A DNA stretch of 64,000 nucleotides from Actinacidiphila epipremni. Its GTDB lineage: Bacteria; Actinomycetota; Actinomycetes; Streptomycetales; Streptomycetaceae. Of the stretch, positions 25,823 to 33,210 are shown piece by piece; position 1 is the first letter of the stretch, and every line of letters starts with the position of its first letter. The stretch is taken from positions 451,428 to 515,427 of the forward strand of contig NZ_JAATEJ010000002.1 in assembly GCF_012034175.1 (NCBI RefSeq), given 5' to 3'. A model generated the notes under the pieces. That model was not told where the DNA came from and ran no database searches. It was given only the letters and a program-made list of their open reading frames with translations. Position numbers and translations under genes: made by a program.

Positions 25823-26800
25823 TCACCTGTTCACCGCGGCGAGCACGTAGAGCGCGCCCCAGGCCAGCCCGATCACCACCAGGGCGCGGTCCCGCAGCAG
25901 TACGTCCTCGGGCGCGCCGGCCGACCCGTTGTCGGCGAAGACGGCGTAGCGCAGCACCCACAGGATGAACGGCACCATGGACAGCTGCCGCCACGGCAGC
26001 AGCCCGGACGCCTCGCCGCCGGTCTCCATCGCCCACAGGCAGTACGCGAGGACGCCGACGCCGGCCGCGAGCTGCCACACGAAGCGCAGGTATCCCGAGC
26101 TGTATTCGCCGAGCAGCGCCCGTGACGCGCCGACCTCGCCCTCCTGCCGCGACATCAGCACCAGCTCGGAATACCGCTTGGCGGCGACGACGAAGAGCGC
26201 GCCGAAGCCGGAGGTGATCAGGAACCAGCGGGACAGCCCGATGTCCAGGGCGAGGCCGCCGGCCATCGCGCGCATCAGGAAGCCGGTGGTGACGACGACC
26301 AGGTCGACGACGAGGATGTGCTTGAGCCACACGCAATAGGCCAGCTGCATCAGCACATAGCCGGCGAGCAGGCCGGCGGTGTCGGGGTTGCAGGTGACGG
26401 CGGCGGTCGCGGGCGCGGCCACCGCGAGGGTGCCGCCGACCGCGTAGGCGACGCCGACCGGCACCTGCCCGCAGGCCACCGGGCGCAGCCGCTTGACCGG
26501 GTGGGCGCGGTCGGCCTCGGCGTCCCGGGCGTCGTTGACGAGGTAGACGGCGGACGCGCAGGCGGTGAACAGCACCAGCACCAGGCCGAGCTGGACGCAC
26601 TCCCCCACCGACAGCAGCCGCCCGGCGGCGAAGGGCGCGGCGAGCACCAGGCCGTTCTTGACCCATTGCCGGGGCCGCGCGGTCCGTACGAGCCCGGCGG
26701 GCAGTCCGCGCGGCGCCCGCCGGGCGGCGAGCCCGGCGACGCCCGCCCCGCCCGTGGTCTCCTCGACCAGCACGGCCGACGGTTCACCCATGGCGCCCAC
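25823..26800 (-). CDS. Decaprenyl-phosphate phosphoribosyltransferase (UbiA family, Rv3806c-like)
   Basis: 325 residues with about nine helices. The UbiA aspartate-rich motif is VYLVNDARDAEADRAHPVKR (N89, D90, D93, D97), followed by LRPVACGQVP. The second motif region reads GALFVVAAKRYSE. The NDxRDxEADRxHPxKRxRP pattern matches the mycobacterial 5-phosphoribosyl-1-pyrophosphate:decaprenyl-phosphate transferase, which makes decaprenyl-phospho-5-phosphoribose. The next steps are a phosphatase (the PAP2 gene just upstream) and DprE1/DprE2 (divergent). GTG 26800 or ATG 26791 could start it; both overlap the PAP2 3' end, so the genes are translationally coupled. Confidence 0.9.
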   Translation of the reverse strand: MGAMGEPSAVLVEETTGGAGVAGLAARRAPRGLPAGLVRTARPRQWVKNGLVLAAPFAAGRLLSVGECVQLGLVLVLFTACASAVYLVNDARDAEADRAHPVKRLRPVACGQVPVGVAYAVGGTLAVAAPATAAVTCNPDTAGLLAGYVLMQLAYCVWLKHILVVDLVVVTTGFLMRAMAGGLALDIGLSRWFLITSGFGALFVVAAKRYSELVLMSRQEGEVGASRALLGEYSSGYLRFVWQLAAGVGVLAYCLWAMETGGEASGLLPWRQLSMVPFILWVLRYAVFADNGSAGAPEDVLLRDRALVVIGLAWGALYVLAAVNR

Positions 26801-27590
26801 CGCCCAGCGCCCACGCCCGGCCCAGCCGGGCCGCGGCGGCGCCCAGCAGCGCGCCGCACAGGACGTCGCTCGGGTAGTGCACCCCGGCGACGAGCCGTGA
26901 GGCGGATATCGCGGCGGCGAGTGCCGGCACGGTCGCCGTCCCCGGCAGCAGCGCGCCGAAGGCGACGGCGGCGGCCGTGGCGGAGGCGGCGTGCGAGCTG
27001 GGGAAGCTGTGCGCGCTCGCGGTACGGACCAGGGGCGCGGCCCCGGCGATACGCGGCCGGGGCCGGCGTACCGCCCGCTTGGCGCCGATGCTCACGGCGT
27101 GCGCGCCGGCGACGAGCGCGGTGGCCCGCAGCCATTGGGTGCGCCGCTGCGGGTCGCCGAGCGCGCCCGCGGCTCCGGCGGCGATCCATACGGCGGCGTG
27201 CTCGCCGGTGAGGCCGAGGACGCGGACGACGCCGGCGACGCGCCGGTCCTCGCCGCGGTGCCGCAGTGCGGTGAGCAGGCGCCGGTCGGCACGGTGGGCG
27301 GCGGCGGCCATGCGGGCCAGGGCCGTCAGGGCCTCGTCGCGGGCAAGCCGGCGGCGGGCCGGGGCGCCGGGGCCGGCGGGGTCGGCTGGGGCGGCTGGGC
27401 CGGCGGTGCCGGCTGCGTCGCCGGTGCCGGCTGCCGCGTCGGGGGCTTCAGGGGCCTCGGGGGCGTCGGCCGGTCGGACGAGTGCCAGGTGCCGCTCGCC
27501 GGCGGGCCCGCGGGGGCCGCCCCCGGGGGGCTTCGTCCCGGGCCGGGATATCGAGGTGCCGCCCGGCGCGGCGGAGTCGGATGAGCGCAT
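26784..27590 (-). CDS. PAP2-type phosphatase, candidate decaprenylphospho-5-phosphoribose phosphatase
   Basis: 268 residues. The N-terminal ~85 residues are Pro/Ala-rich. The phosphatase motifs are KRAVRRPRP (about residue 175), FPSSHA (PSxH box) and SRLVAGVHYPSD. Three or four hydrophobic helices surround them. In mycobacteria the matching gene (Rv3807c) is beside the phosphoribosyltransferase and removes the 5-phosphate to give decaprenyl-phospho-ribose. ATG 27590 has GGAGGGAG at a good distance; upstream codons are shadow. It is the first gene of the minus-strand operon and overlaps ubiA by 17 nt. It shares a 173-bp divergent promoter with dprE1. Confidence 0.87.
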   Translation of the reverse strand: MRSSDSAAPGGTSISRPGTKPPGGGPRGPAGERHLALVRPADAPEAPEAPDAAAGTGDAAGTAGPAAPADPAGPGAPARRRLARDEALTALARMAAAAHRADRRLLTALRHRGEDRRVAGVVRVLGLTGEHAAVWIAAGAAGALGDPQRRTQWLRATALVAGAHAVSIGAKRAVRRPRPRIAGAAPLVRTASAHSFPSSHAASATAAAVAFGALLPGTATVPALAAAISASRLVAGVHYPSDVLCGALLGAAAARLGRAWALGGGRHG

Positions 27591-27763
27591 CGGCGGTGTT
27601 TCTCCCTCCGCATGGGGTCCGCGCGGCGGCAAGGCGCCACGCGGGTCCAGCCCCGAGTGATTACCGTGCGGGCCCACCGCTCACGCCGGGACACTCGCCC
27701 TTTACGGTGAGGAACCTGTGGATAACCCCCTTTTGGGGCGTTCCGGGCGATAGCGTCAGCGAT

Positions 27764-29137
27764 ATGCCCGTACCCTTCGCCGCCCCCGAGGCCGTCCCCG
27801 TCACCGGATGGGGCCGCACCGCGCCCACGTCCGCGCTGGTGCTGCGCCCCGGTTCGTACGAGGAGGCGGTGCGCGCCCTGGCCGAGTGCGGCGGGCGCGG
27901 CGCGATCGCCCGGGGCCTGGGCCGGGCGTACGGGGACGCGGCGCAGAATGCCGGCGGCGCGGTGCTGGACATGACGGGCCTGGACCGTATCCATGAGATC
28001 GACGCGGTCGGCGGCCTCGTGACGTGCGACGCGGGGGTGTCGCTGCACCGCCTGATGCAGGTGATGCTGCCGCTCGGCTGGTTCGTGCCGGTCTCGCCGG
28101 GGACGCGGTATGTGACGGTCGGCGGCGCGATCGGCGCCGACATCCACGGCAAGAACCACCACATGTCCGGCTCCTTCTCCCGCCATGTGCGGGCCATCGA
28201 GCTGCTCACCGGGGACGGTGAGACCCGGGTCGCCACCCCCGAGGACGAGCCGGACCTGTTCTGGGCCACGGCCGGCGGCATGGGCCTGACCGGCGTCATC
28301 CTCGCCGCGACGCTCCAGATGCTGCCGGTCGAGACGTCACTGATGACGGTGGACACCGAGCGCGCCACCGACCTGGACGACCTGATGGCCCGGCTGGCCG
28401 CCGACGACCACCGGTACCGCTACTCCGTCGCCTGGATCGACCTGCTCGCCCGCGGCGCGCGGACCGGCCGCGCCGTCCTGACCCGCGGCGACCACGCCCC
28501 GCTGGAGGCGCTGCCGCCCCGGCTGCGCGCCGACCCGCTCGCCTTCCGCCCCGCCTCCCGCCTGCCGGCCGCCCCCCGCTTTGTCCCCGAGGGCCTGCTG
28601 GGCCGCCGCAGCGTGGGGCTGTTCAACGAGTTCTGGTACCGCAAGGCCCCGCGCGACCAGCGCGGCAGGCTCCAGAAGCTGGCCGCGTTCTTCCACCCGC
28701 TGGACGGCCTGCCCGAGTGGAACCGGATCTACGGCCGCGGCGGCTTCGTCCAGTACCAGTTCGTGGTCGGCTACGGGCAGGAGGAGGCGCTGCGGCGGAT
28801 CGTGCGGCGGATCGGCTCGCGCCGCTGCCCGTCCTTCCTCGCCGTCCTCAAGCGCTTCGGCGAGGCCGACCCGGGGTGGCTGTCCTTCCCGATGCCCGGC
28901 TGGACGCTGGCGCTGGACCTGCCGGCGACGCTGCCGGGCCTGGCCGCCTTCCTCGACGAGCTGGACGACGAGGTGGCCGCGGCCGGCGGCCGGGTCTACC
29001 TGGCCAAGGACGCCCGGATGCGCCCGGACGTGCTGGCCCGCATGTATCCCCGGCTCGACGATTTCCGCGAGCTGCGCTCCCGCTACGACCCGCGCCGCGT
29101 CATCACCTCCGACCTCGCCCGCCGGCTGGCCGTATGA
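27764..29137 (+). CDS. dprE1: Decaprenylphospho-beta-D-ribofuranose 2-oxidase
   Basis: 457 residues, close to the mycobacterial enzyme. Shared blocks are VTGWGRTAPTSALVLR, GRGAIARGLGRAYGDAAQN (FAD PP-loop), VTVGGAIGADIHGKNHH, LFWATAGGMGLTG, LPEWNRIYGRGGFVQYQFVV, WLSFPMPGW, VYLAKDAR (Lys415, the equivalent of Lys418) and DPRRVITSDLARRL. It oxidises the 2-OH of decaprenyl-phospho-ribose using FAD. The position equal to benzothiazinone-reactive Cys387 is Ala383 (in GWTLALDLP). ATG 27764 follows a TAGCGT -10-like box. Downstream is dprE2 via a short coupled frame. By homology the pathway product is decaprenyl-phospho-arabinose. Confidence 0.93.
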   Translation: MPVPFAAPEAVPVTGWGRTAPTSALVLRPGSYEEAVRALAECGGRGAIARGLGRAYGDAAQNAGGAVLDMTGLDRIHEIDAVGGLVTCDAGVSLHRLMQVMLPLGWFVPVSPGTRYVTVGGAIGADIHGKNHHMSGSFSRHVRAIELLTGDGETRVATPEDEPDLFWATAGGMGLTGVILAATLQMLPVETSLMTVDTERATDLDDLMARLAADDHRYRYSVAWIDLLARGARTGRAVLTRGDHAPLEALPPRLRADPLAFRPASRLPAAPRFVPEGLLGRRSVGLFNEFWYRKAPRDQRGRLQKLAAFFHPLDGLPEWNRIYGRGGFVQYQFVVGYGQEEALRRIVRRIGSRRCPSFLAVLKRFGEADPGWLSFPMPGWTLALDLPATLPGLAAFLDELDDEVAAAGGRVYLAKDARMRPDVLARMYPRLDDFRELRSRYDPRRVITSDLARRLAV

Positions 29138-29211
29138 GCGCAGCCGCAGTCCCCGCCCTCACTGACCGCCCCTCCGACCGCCCCTCTGACCGTTTTACGG
29201 AGAAGCCATGA
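29134..29211 (+). CDS. 25-codon coupling frame between dprE1 and dprE2 (possible leader peptide)
   Basis: ATG 29134 overlaps the dprE1 stop (ATGA), and its TGA (29209-29211) overlaps the dprE2 ATG (again ATGA). The peptide has a DRPSDRPSDR repeat. It may be only a ribosome path that couples dprE2 to dprE1; dprE2 also has its own GGAG site. No homology is claimed. Confidence 0.35.
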   Translation: MSAAAVPALTDRPSDRPSDRFTEKP

Positions 29212-29963
29212 AGGACGCCTTCGGTGCCCCGCAGTCCCTGCTGGTGCTGGGCGGCACGTCGGAGATCGGGCTGGCGACCGCCCGCCGGCTGATCGGCCGC
29301 CGTACGCGCACGGTCTTCCTCGCCGGGCGGCCGTCGCCGCAACTGGACGCGGCGGCGCAGTCCCTGCGCCGGCTCGGCGCGACGGTGACGACCGTCGACT
29401 TCGACGCGCTGGACCCGGCCTCGCACGAGGTGGCGCTCGGCAAGGTCTTCGCCGAGGGCGACATCGACATGGTGCTGCTGGCCTTCGGCGTGCTGGGCGA
29501 CCAGGCGCGCGACGAGCAGGACCCGCTGGCCGCCGTCCATGTGGCGCAGGTCAACTACACCGGCGCGGTGTCGGCGGCCCTGGTCGGCGCCACCGCGCTC
29601 CAGGTGCAGGGCCATGGCTCGCTGGTGGTGCTCTCCTCGGTCGCCGGGGAGCGCGCCCGCCGGGCGAACTTCATCTACGGCAGCAGCAAGGCGGGCCTGG
29701 ACGCCTTCTGCCAGGGCCTGGCCGACGCCATGCACGGCTCGGGGGTGCATGTGATGACGGTCAGGCCCGGGTTCGTCCACACCAGGATGACCGAGGGCCT
29801 GGAGCCGGCCCCGCTGTCCACGACGGCCGACGAGGTGGCCGCCGCGATCGAGCTGGGGCTGCGCCGCCGCAGCACGACGATCTGGGTGCCGGGCACGCTG
29901 CGGGCGGTGATGTCCGCGATCCGCCATCTGCCGCGCCCCCTCTTCCGCCGGCTGCCCCTCTGA
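29208..29963 (+). CDS. dprE2: Decaprenylphospho-beta-D-erythro-pentofuranosid-2-ulose 2-reductase
   Basis: 251 residues, SDR fold. It has LLVLGGTSEIGLATARRL (NAD motif, about 10-27), FDALDPASHE, VNYTGAVSAALV, VVLSSVAGERARRANFIYGSSKAGLD (catalytic Ser, Tyr, Lys) and the membrane-proximal end IRHLPRPLFRRLPL. The same blocks occur in mycobacterial DprE2. It reduces the 2-keto intermediate made by DprE1 to decaprenyl-phospho-arabinose. GGAG 6-9 nt before ATG 29208. No arabinosyltransferase gene is visible in the window. Confidence 0.93.
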   Translation: MKDAFGAPQSLLVLGGTSEIGLATARRLIGRRTRTVFLAGRPSPQLDAAAQSLRRLGATVTTVDFDALDPASHEVALGKVFAEGDIDMVLLAFGVLGDQARDEQDPLAAVHVAQVNYTGAVSAALVGATALQVQGHGSLVVLSSVAGERARRANFIYGSSKAGLDAFCQGLADAMHGSGVHVMTVRPGFVHTRMTEGLEPAPLSTTADEVAAAIELGLRRRSTTIWVPGTLRAVMSAIRHLPRPLFRRLPL

Positions 29964-30334
29964 GCGGTGGTCCCTGCCCGCGGCCGGGCTCACGGCCCGG
30001 CCGCCCGCCCACGAGGGTTTGCGGCCCGCGGATGTGACATCACGTCAATTTCCTTACGGAATAGTTGTATTGTCACGGCAGCCGCACAACCTCGTCACCA
30101 ATTCGCCACCGCACGACACCGCGTACACGAAATTCGGTGTTCGCATTGCCGGAAGCGCGGCCCGTTATGCGGCGCCGAAGTGCCGTAAAGTGCGGCTTTC
30201 CGGGCGGCGGCAATGCCCATTCGGGGTCCGTGTATAGTGACGCGACGTCCCAGACAATCGAACGAACGGAAGCGGCACGCCCAGCCTCTGACGGCTCGTC
30301 ACGGCGCCGAATTCCGCACCGGGGGTATCACCAC
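29964..30334. other. Intergenic region, relatively AT-rich, with a candidate promoter
   Basis: About 370 bp with no credible gene. It is clearly less GC-rich than its surroundings (for example 30030-30080). Visible items are TGACATCACGTCA (30034-30046), a near-palindrome, and TATAGT at 30233-30238, a good -10 about 100 bp before the lipoprotein start. No terminator hairpin is obvious after dprE2. Confidence 0.5.
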
Positions 30335-30997
30335 ATGCGTATCCACAAGCCCACCAGTCTTGTCGTCGCGGCCGTCATAGCCGGCGGCGCGTTCCTCACG
30401 GCGTGCAACGACGACGACAGCTCGTCCGACGCGACGTCCTCGACGCCGAGCGCCGGCGCCCCGGCCACGACCGACGCGCCCTCCCCGACCGCGGACACCG
30501 CGGCACCCACCGACTCGCCGTCCGCCGCGGGCGGCGGCACCGCGGCGCAGGGCAAGCCGGTGACCGTCAACAAGTCGTTCACCGACGACGTGATGGGCGA
30601 GAAGGCCACCGTCATCAGCTACATCTCGGGCTTCCAGCCCTCGGCGGCGTCGAAAAGCAAGTTCTCCGCGCTGGAGGACGAGGATGTCATTCTGGTCAAC
30701 GTGAAGGTCACGGCGAGCTCGAAGTATTACGACACCTTCGGCGCGGACTCCTTCTACCTGACGGCCCAGTCGAACGGCATCGACCAGGCGAGCACGACAA
30801 TCCTCGACGACGACATCAAGGCGGCGGGTTACCCCCCGCTGGAGGACGCGGAAACCGGCAAGACGACGACCGGGTGGGTCGTCTTCACCCCGAAGAAGGA
30901 CGAGAAGACCCTCGTCCTGCGCTACAAGCGCCTGGCGGCGCAGACCTCGAACGGCACGAAGATCACGGCGAAGAACTTCGACATCCCGCTGAACTGA
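30335..30997 (+). CDS. Secreted lipoprotein with a DUF4352-like beta domain
   Basis: 220 residues. The signal peptide MRIHKPTSLVVAAVIAGGAF-LTAC carries lipobox LTAC (Cys about 24). A Ser/Thr/Ala/Pro spacer rich in Asp lies at about 25-75. The folded part has the alternating beta pattern DVILVNVKVTASSKYYDTF, then FYLTAQSNGID, GKTTTGWVVFTPKKDEKTLVLRYK, like DUF4352/telomeric-repeat-binding-factor-2-like extracellular domains of unknown function. GGGGG precedes ATG 30335. It stands alone; Asn/Lys content in the 3' half is higher than in neighbours. Domain name is a judgement by pattern only. Confidence 0.8.
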   Translation: MRIHKPTSLVVAAVIAGGAFLTACNDDDSSSDATSSTPSAGAPATTDAPSPTADTAAPTDSPSAAGGGTAAQGKPVTVNKSFTDDVMGEKATVISYISGFQPSAASKSKFSALEDEDVILVNVKVTASSKYYDTFGADSFYLTAQSNGIDQASTTILDDDIKAAGYPPLEDAETGKTTTGWVVFTPKKDEKTLVLRYKRLAAQTSNGTKITAKNFDIPLN

Positions 30998-31167
30998 CCC
31001 CGCCGGCCCGCACCCACGACGGCCCCGCTGCCCCGGACCCCCGGCTCAGCGGGGCCGCCCGCGTCCCCTCAGTCCTCGCCGCACGCGCCGTCTACACTCT
31101 CACGCTACGAGCTACGCACTGGCTGCGCGCCGGCTGCGCACCGGAAACGGCAAGAAAGGCCACGATC

Positions 31168-31608
31168 GTGAACGTCGGCGGACCCGTCATCGACGTGCAC
31201 CTCGTCCTGCGGGACGGCGACCGCGTACTGCTCTCGCGGCGGGCCGGTGCGTACGGGCACGGCATGTGGCACGCGCCCTCGGGGAAGTTGGAGCCGGACG
31301 AGGCGTTGACCCGGGCGGTCGTGCGCGAGGGGTACGAGGAGACCGGGGTCGTCGTCGCCGAGGCCGACCTGCGGCTCGTGCACACCGTCCACCACCGGCA
31401 GGACGACGGCGTCGCCGACCGTATCGGCTTCTTCTTCGAGGCCACCCGCTGGCAGGGCGACCCCGTCAACCGCGAACCCGACAAGTGCCTGGCCCTGCGC
31501 TGGTTCCCCGTCGACGCGCTGCCCGCGGACCTGATCCCGTACCCGGCGGCGGGCCTGCGCGGCTACCTCGCAGGGGACTTCGGCGTCACCCTCCACGGAT
31601 GGCCCTAG
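31168..31608 (+). CDS. Nudix (NUDIX) hydrolase
   Basis: 146 residues. The Nudix box is complete: G(K)LEPDEALTRAVVREGYEETGVVV, matching GX5EX7REUXEEXGU in residues about 38-60. Other family parts are DVHLVLRDGDRVLLSRR and LALRWFPVDALPADLIPY. It hydrolyses a nucleoside-diphosphate derivative; substrate unknown. GTG 31168 has AAAGG at 6-10 nt upstream. Its 3' end overlaps the convergent deaminase-like gene by 4 bp. Confidence 0.93.
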   Translation: MNVGGPVIDVHLVLRDGDRVLLSRRAGAYGHGMWHAPSGKLEPDEALTRAVVREGYEETGVVVAEADLRLVHTVHHRQDDGVADRIGFFFEATRWQGDPVNREPDKCLALRWFPVDALPADLIPYPAAGLRGYLAGDFGVTLHGWP

Positions 31609-32312
31609 CCCACCTGGATGGTGATGCCTGCGGCGGTGAGGTCGGCGACGGCTTGTTGGGAGAGGGCGCGGGCGTTGGGGATGCGGGGCTGGTAGAGGTG
31701 GTGGGCGCGGATGGTGATCTGGAAGCGGTGGCCGTGGTGGCCGTTCGTCGCCAGGTCGACGAGGCGTTCGGTGCAGCCTTCGACGCCGGGGGCCTTGGTG
31801 GTCGTGCCGTGGCGGCTGGAGCAGGGGCTCGCGGTGAGGTCGGAGATGACCAGGGTGTGCAGCCGGCCGCCCTGGCCGTCGGGCTGGCCCTGGGCCAGGG
31901 CCTGGGCGGTGTCCGCGCGGGCCATGGTGGGCATGGAGCAGGCGGTCTCCAGCTCGTCGATGAGCTGGTCCTCCGCGTGGTCGCCGGGTGAGTACGGCGT
32001 GGTCTGGCTGCTGAAGGTGCCGATGCCCACGCCGTTGACCGTCGCGTTCAGCGTGACGCTGTAGCCGGGGTCGGCGGTCACCTCCTCGCCGGGCCCGAAG
32101 TGGGTGCGCTGGAGGACGGGGTGGCCGGAGCGGTGCAGCATGCGCAGGACGGTGCCGTTGCCCACCGAGCCCTGGAGCGCGGGCATGGCGCGGGCGTCGC
32201 CGCGTACGAGGTCGGGGGTGCGGGGGTCGGCCGTACGGCGTTGCGCGCCGGCCGCCCCGGGACGGGCCTCGTCCCGTTCGCCGCCCGCCGCGGGCCTGCG
32301 GTGTGTGCGCAC
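31605..32312 (-). CDS. Deaminase-fold candidate effector/toxin with eCIS/polymorphic-toxin-like leader
   Basis: 235 residues from GTG 32312, which has AGAGG 8 nt upstream. The frame is open to 32615, but that part covers the sigma promoter. Residues 1-45 are Arg/Pro-rich. Residues 46-69 have the short helix ALQGSVGNGTVLRML-HRSGHPVLQR that I associate with DUF4157/eCIS-linked and polymorphic-toxin proteins. The C-terminal 160 residues have a beta-alpha-beta order with HAEDQLIDEL (His112, Glu114) and SPCSSRHG...GCTERLVDL (Cys164, Cys180), as expected for zinc-dependent nucleotide/nucleic-acid deaminases, but with a 15-residue gap between the two Cys. It ends NARALSQQAVADLTAAGITIQVG. No immunity gene is adjacent. 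Function is inferred from motifs only. Confidence 0.7.
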   Translation of the reverse strand: MRTHRRPAAGGERDEARPGAAGAQRRTADPRTPDLVRGDARAMPALQGSVGNGTVLRMLHRSGHPVLQRTHFGPGEEVTADPGYSVTLNATVNGVGIGTFSSQTTPYSPGDHAEDQLIDELETACSMPTMARADTAQALAQGQPDGQGGRLHTLVISDLTASPCSSRHGTTTKAPGVEGCTERLVDLATNGHHGHRFQITIRAHHLYQPRIPNARALSQQAVADLTAAGITIQVG

Positions 32313-32545
32313 AGGGCTCACCTCTTCGCTCGGGGGCACGTGCGGCGCGTGCGGCACGTACGGCACGGTGCGGGGTTCCCTGGATACCGCGCCGGGCGCC
32401 GCCCGGGACAGGGCCGCGCGGACATGGTGGAGGGCAGCGCCGATGTCCCCGCGGGCCGAGCGCCCCCGGGGATGGAACCCGATGCGGCCCAGCGGCGAAG
32501 GACAGGAGAGGAACCCGAACAAGCCCAAGCCTTCGAGGCGTTCGA

Positions 32546-32578
32546 CCGAACGAGATCCGAACGAGACCCGAACGAGAG
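32546..32578 (+). repeat. Three 11-bp tandem repeats (CCGAACGAGA + T/C/G)
   Basis: Perfect 10-base core repeated three times with one variable base, ending just at the ribosome site of the ECF sigma gene. The spacing is close to one DNA helical turn. Confidence 0.9.
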
Positions 32579-32586
32579 GAGCCCTG

Positions 32587-33210
32587 ATGGCCGTCGAGCC
32601 CCCGGGCGTCCGCACCCGCGAAGAGCAACGCGAGGACAGCGACGCCGGTGTGATCGCGCGGTCCCGGGACGAGCCCGAGCTGTTCGCCGTCCTCTTCTAC
32701 CGGTACGCCGACGCCGTGCACCGCTACCTGGCCCGGCGGGTCGGCCCGGAGGCGGCGGAGGACCTGACGGCGGACACGTTCACGACCGCCTTCCAGCGGC
32801 GCCACAGCTACGACCTCACACGTGCCGACGCCCGCCCCTGGCTCTTCGGCATCGCGACCAACCTCGTCGCCCGGCACCGCAGGGCCGAAGCACGCCGCTT
32901 AAAGGCGCTCGCGAAGGTCCCCGAGCCGGTGGAGCACGAGGAGCCGGTCGCGGACCGCGCGGTCGCGAGGGCGGGTGCGACGGGGCTGCGGCCGGAGCTG
33001 GCGGCGGCGCTGGCCAGGCTGTCCGCCCGGCACCGGGACGTGGTCCTGCTGGTGGCCTGGGCCGACCTCGGCTACGAGGAAGCGGCCCAGGCCCTCGGTG
33101 TGCCGGTGGGCACCGTCAGATCCCGGCTGAACCGGGCTCGCAGCAGGTTGCGCGCAGCACTGGGCGGGTCTGATCCGACAGCTTTACGAGAGGCGGACGC
33201 CCATGCGTGA
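32587..33210 (+). CDS. ECF-family RNA polymerase sigma factor
   Basis: 207 residues. Region 2 reads FYRYADAVHRYLARRVGPEAAEDLTADTFTTAFQ, followed by ARPWLFGIATNLVARHRRAE (about 38-105). Region 4 is LAAALARLSARHRDVVLLVAWADLGYEEA and AQALGVPVGTVRSRLNRARSRLR (about 137-193). GAGAGGAG lies before ATG 32587. The stop overlaps the start of the next gene by 8 nt, as usual for ECF genes paired with a CU044_5270-type membrane protein that modulates them. The three 11-bp repeats just upstream may be a control site. Confidence 0.94.
   Translation: MAVEPPGVRTREEQREDSDAGVIARSRDEPELFAVLFYRYADAVHRYLARRVGPEAAEDLTADTFTTAFQRRHSYDLTRADARPWLFGIATNLVARHRRAEARRLKALAKVPEPVEHEEPVADRAVARAGATGLRPELAAALARLSARHRDVVLLVAWADLGYEEAAQALGVPVGTVRSRLNRARSRLRAALGGSDPTALREADAHA

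Noticed and set aside
31605..32615. Longer start (32615) for the deaminase-like protein
   Set aside because: The extra 101 codons cover the promoter and repeats of the ECF sigma gene, and no good ribosome site was found. GTG 32312 has AGAGG at 8 nt.
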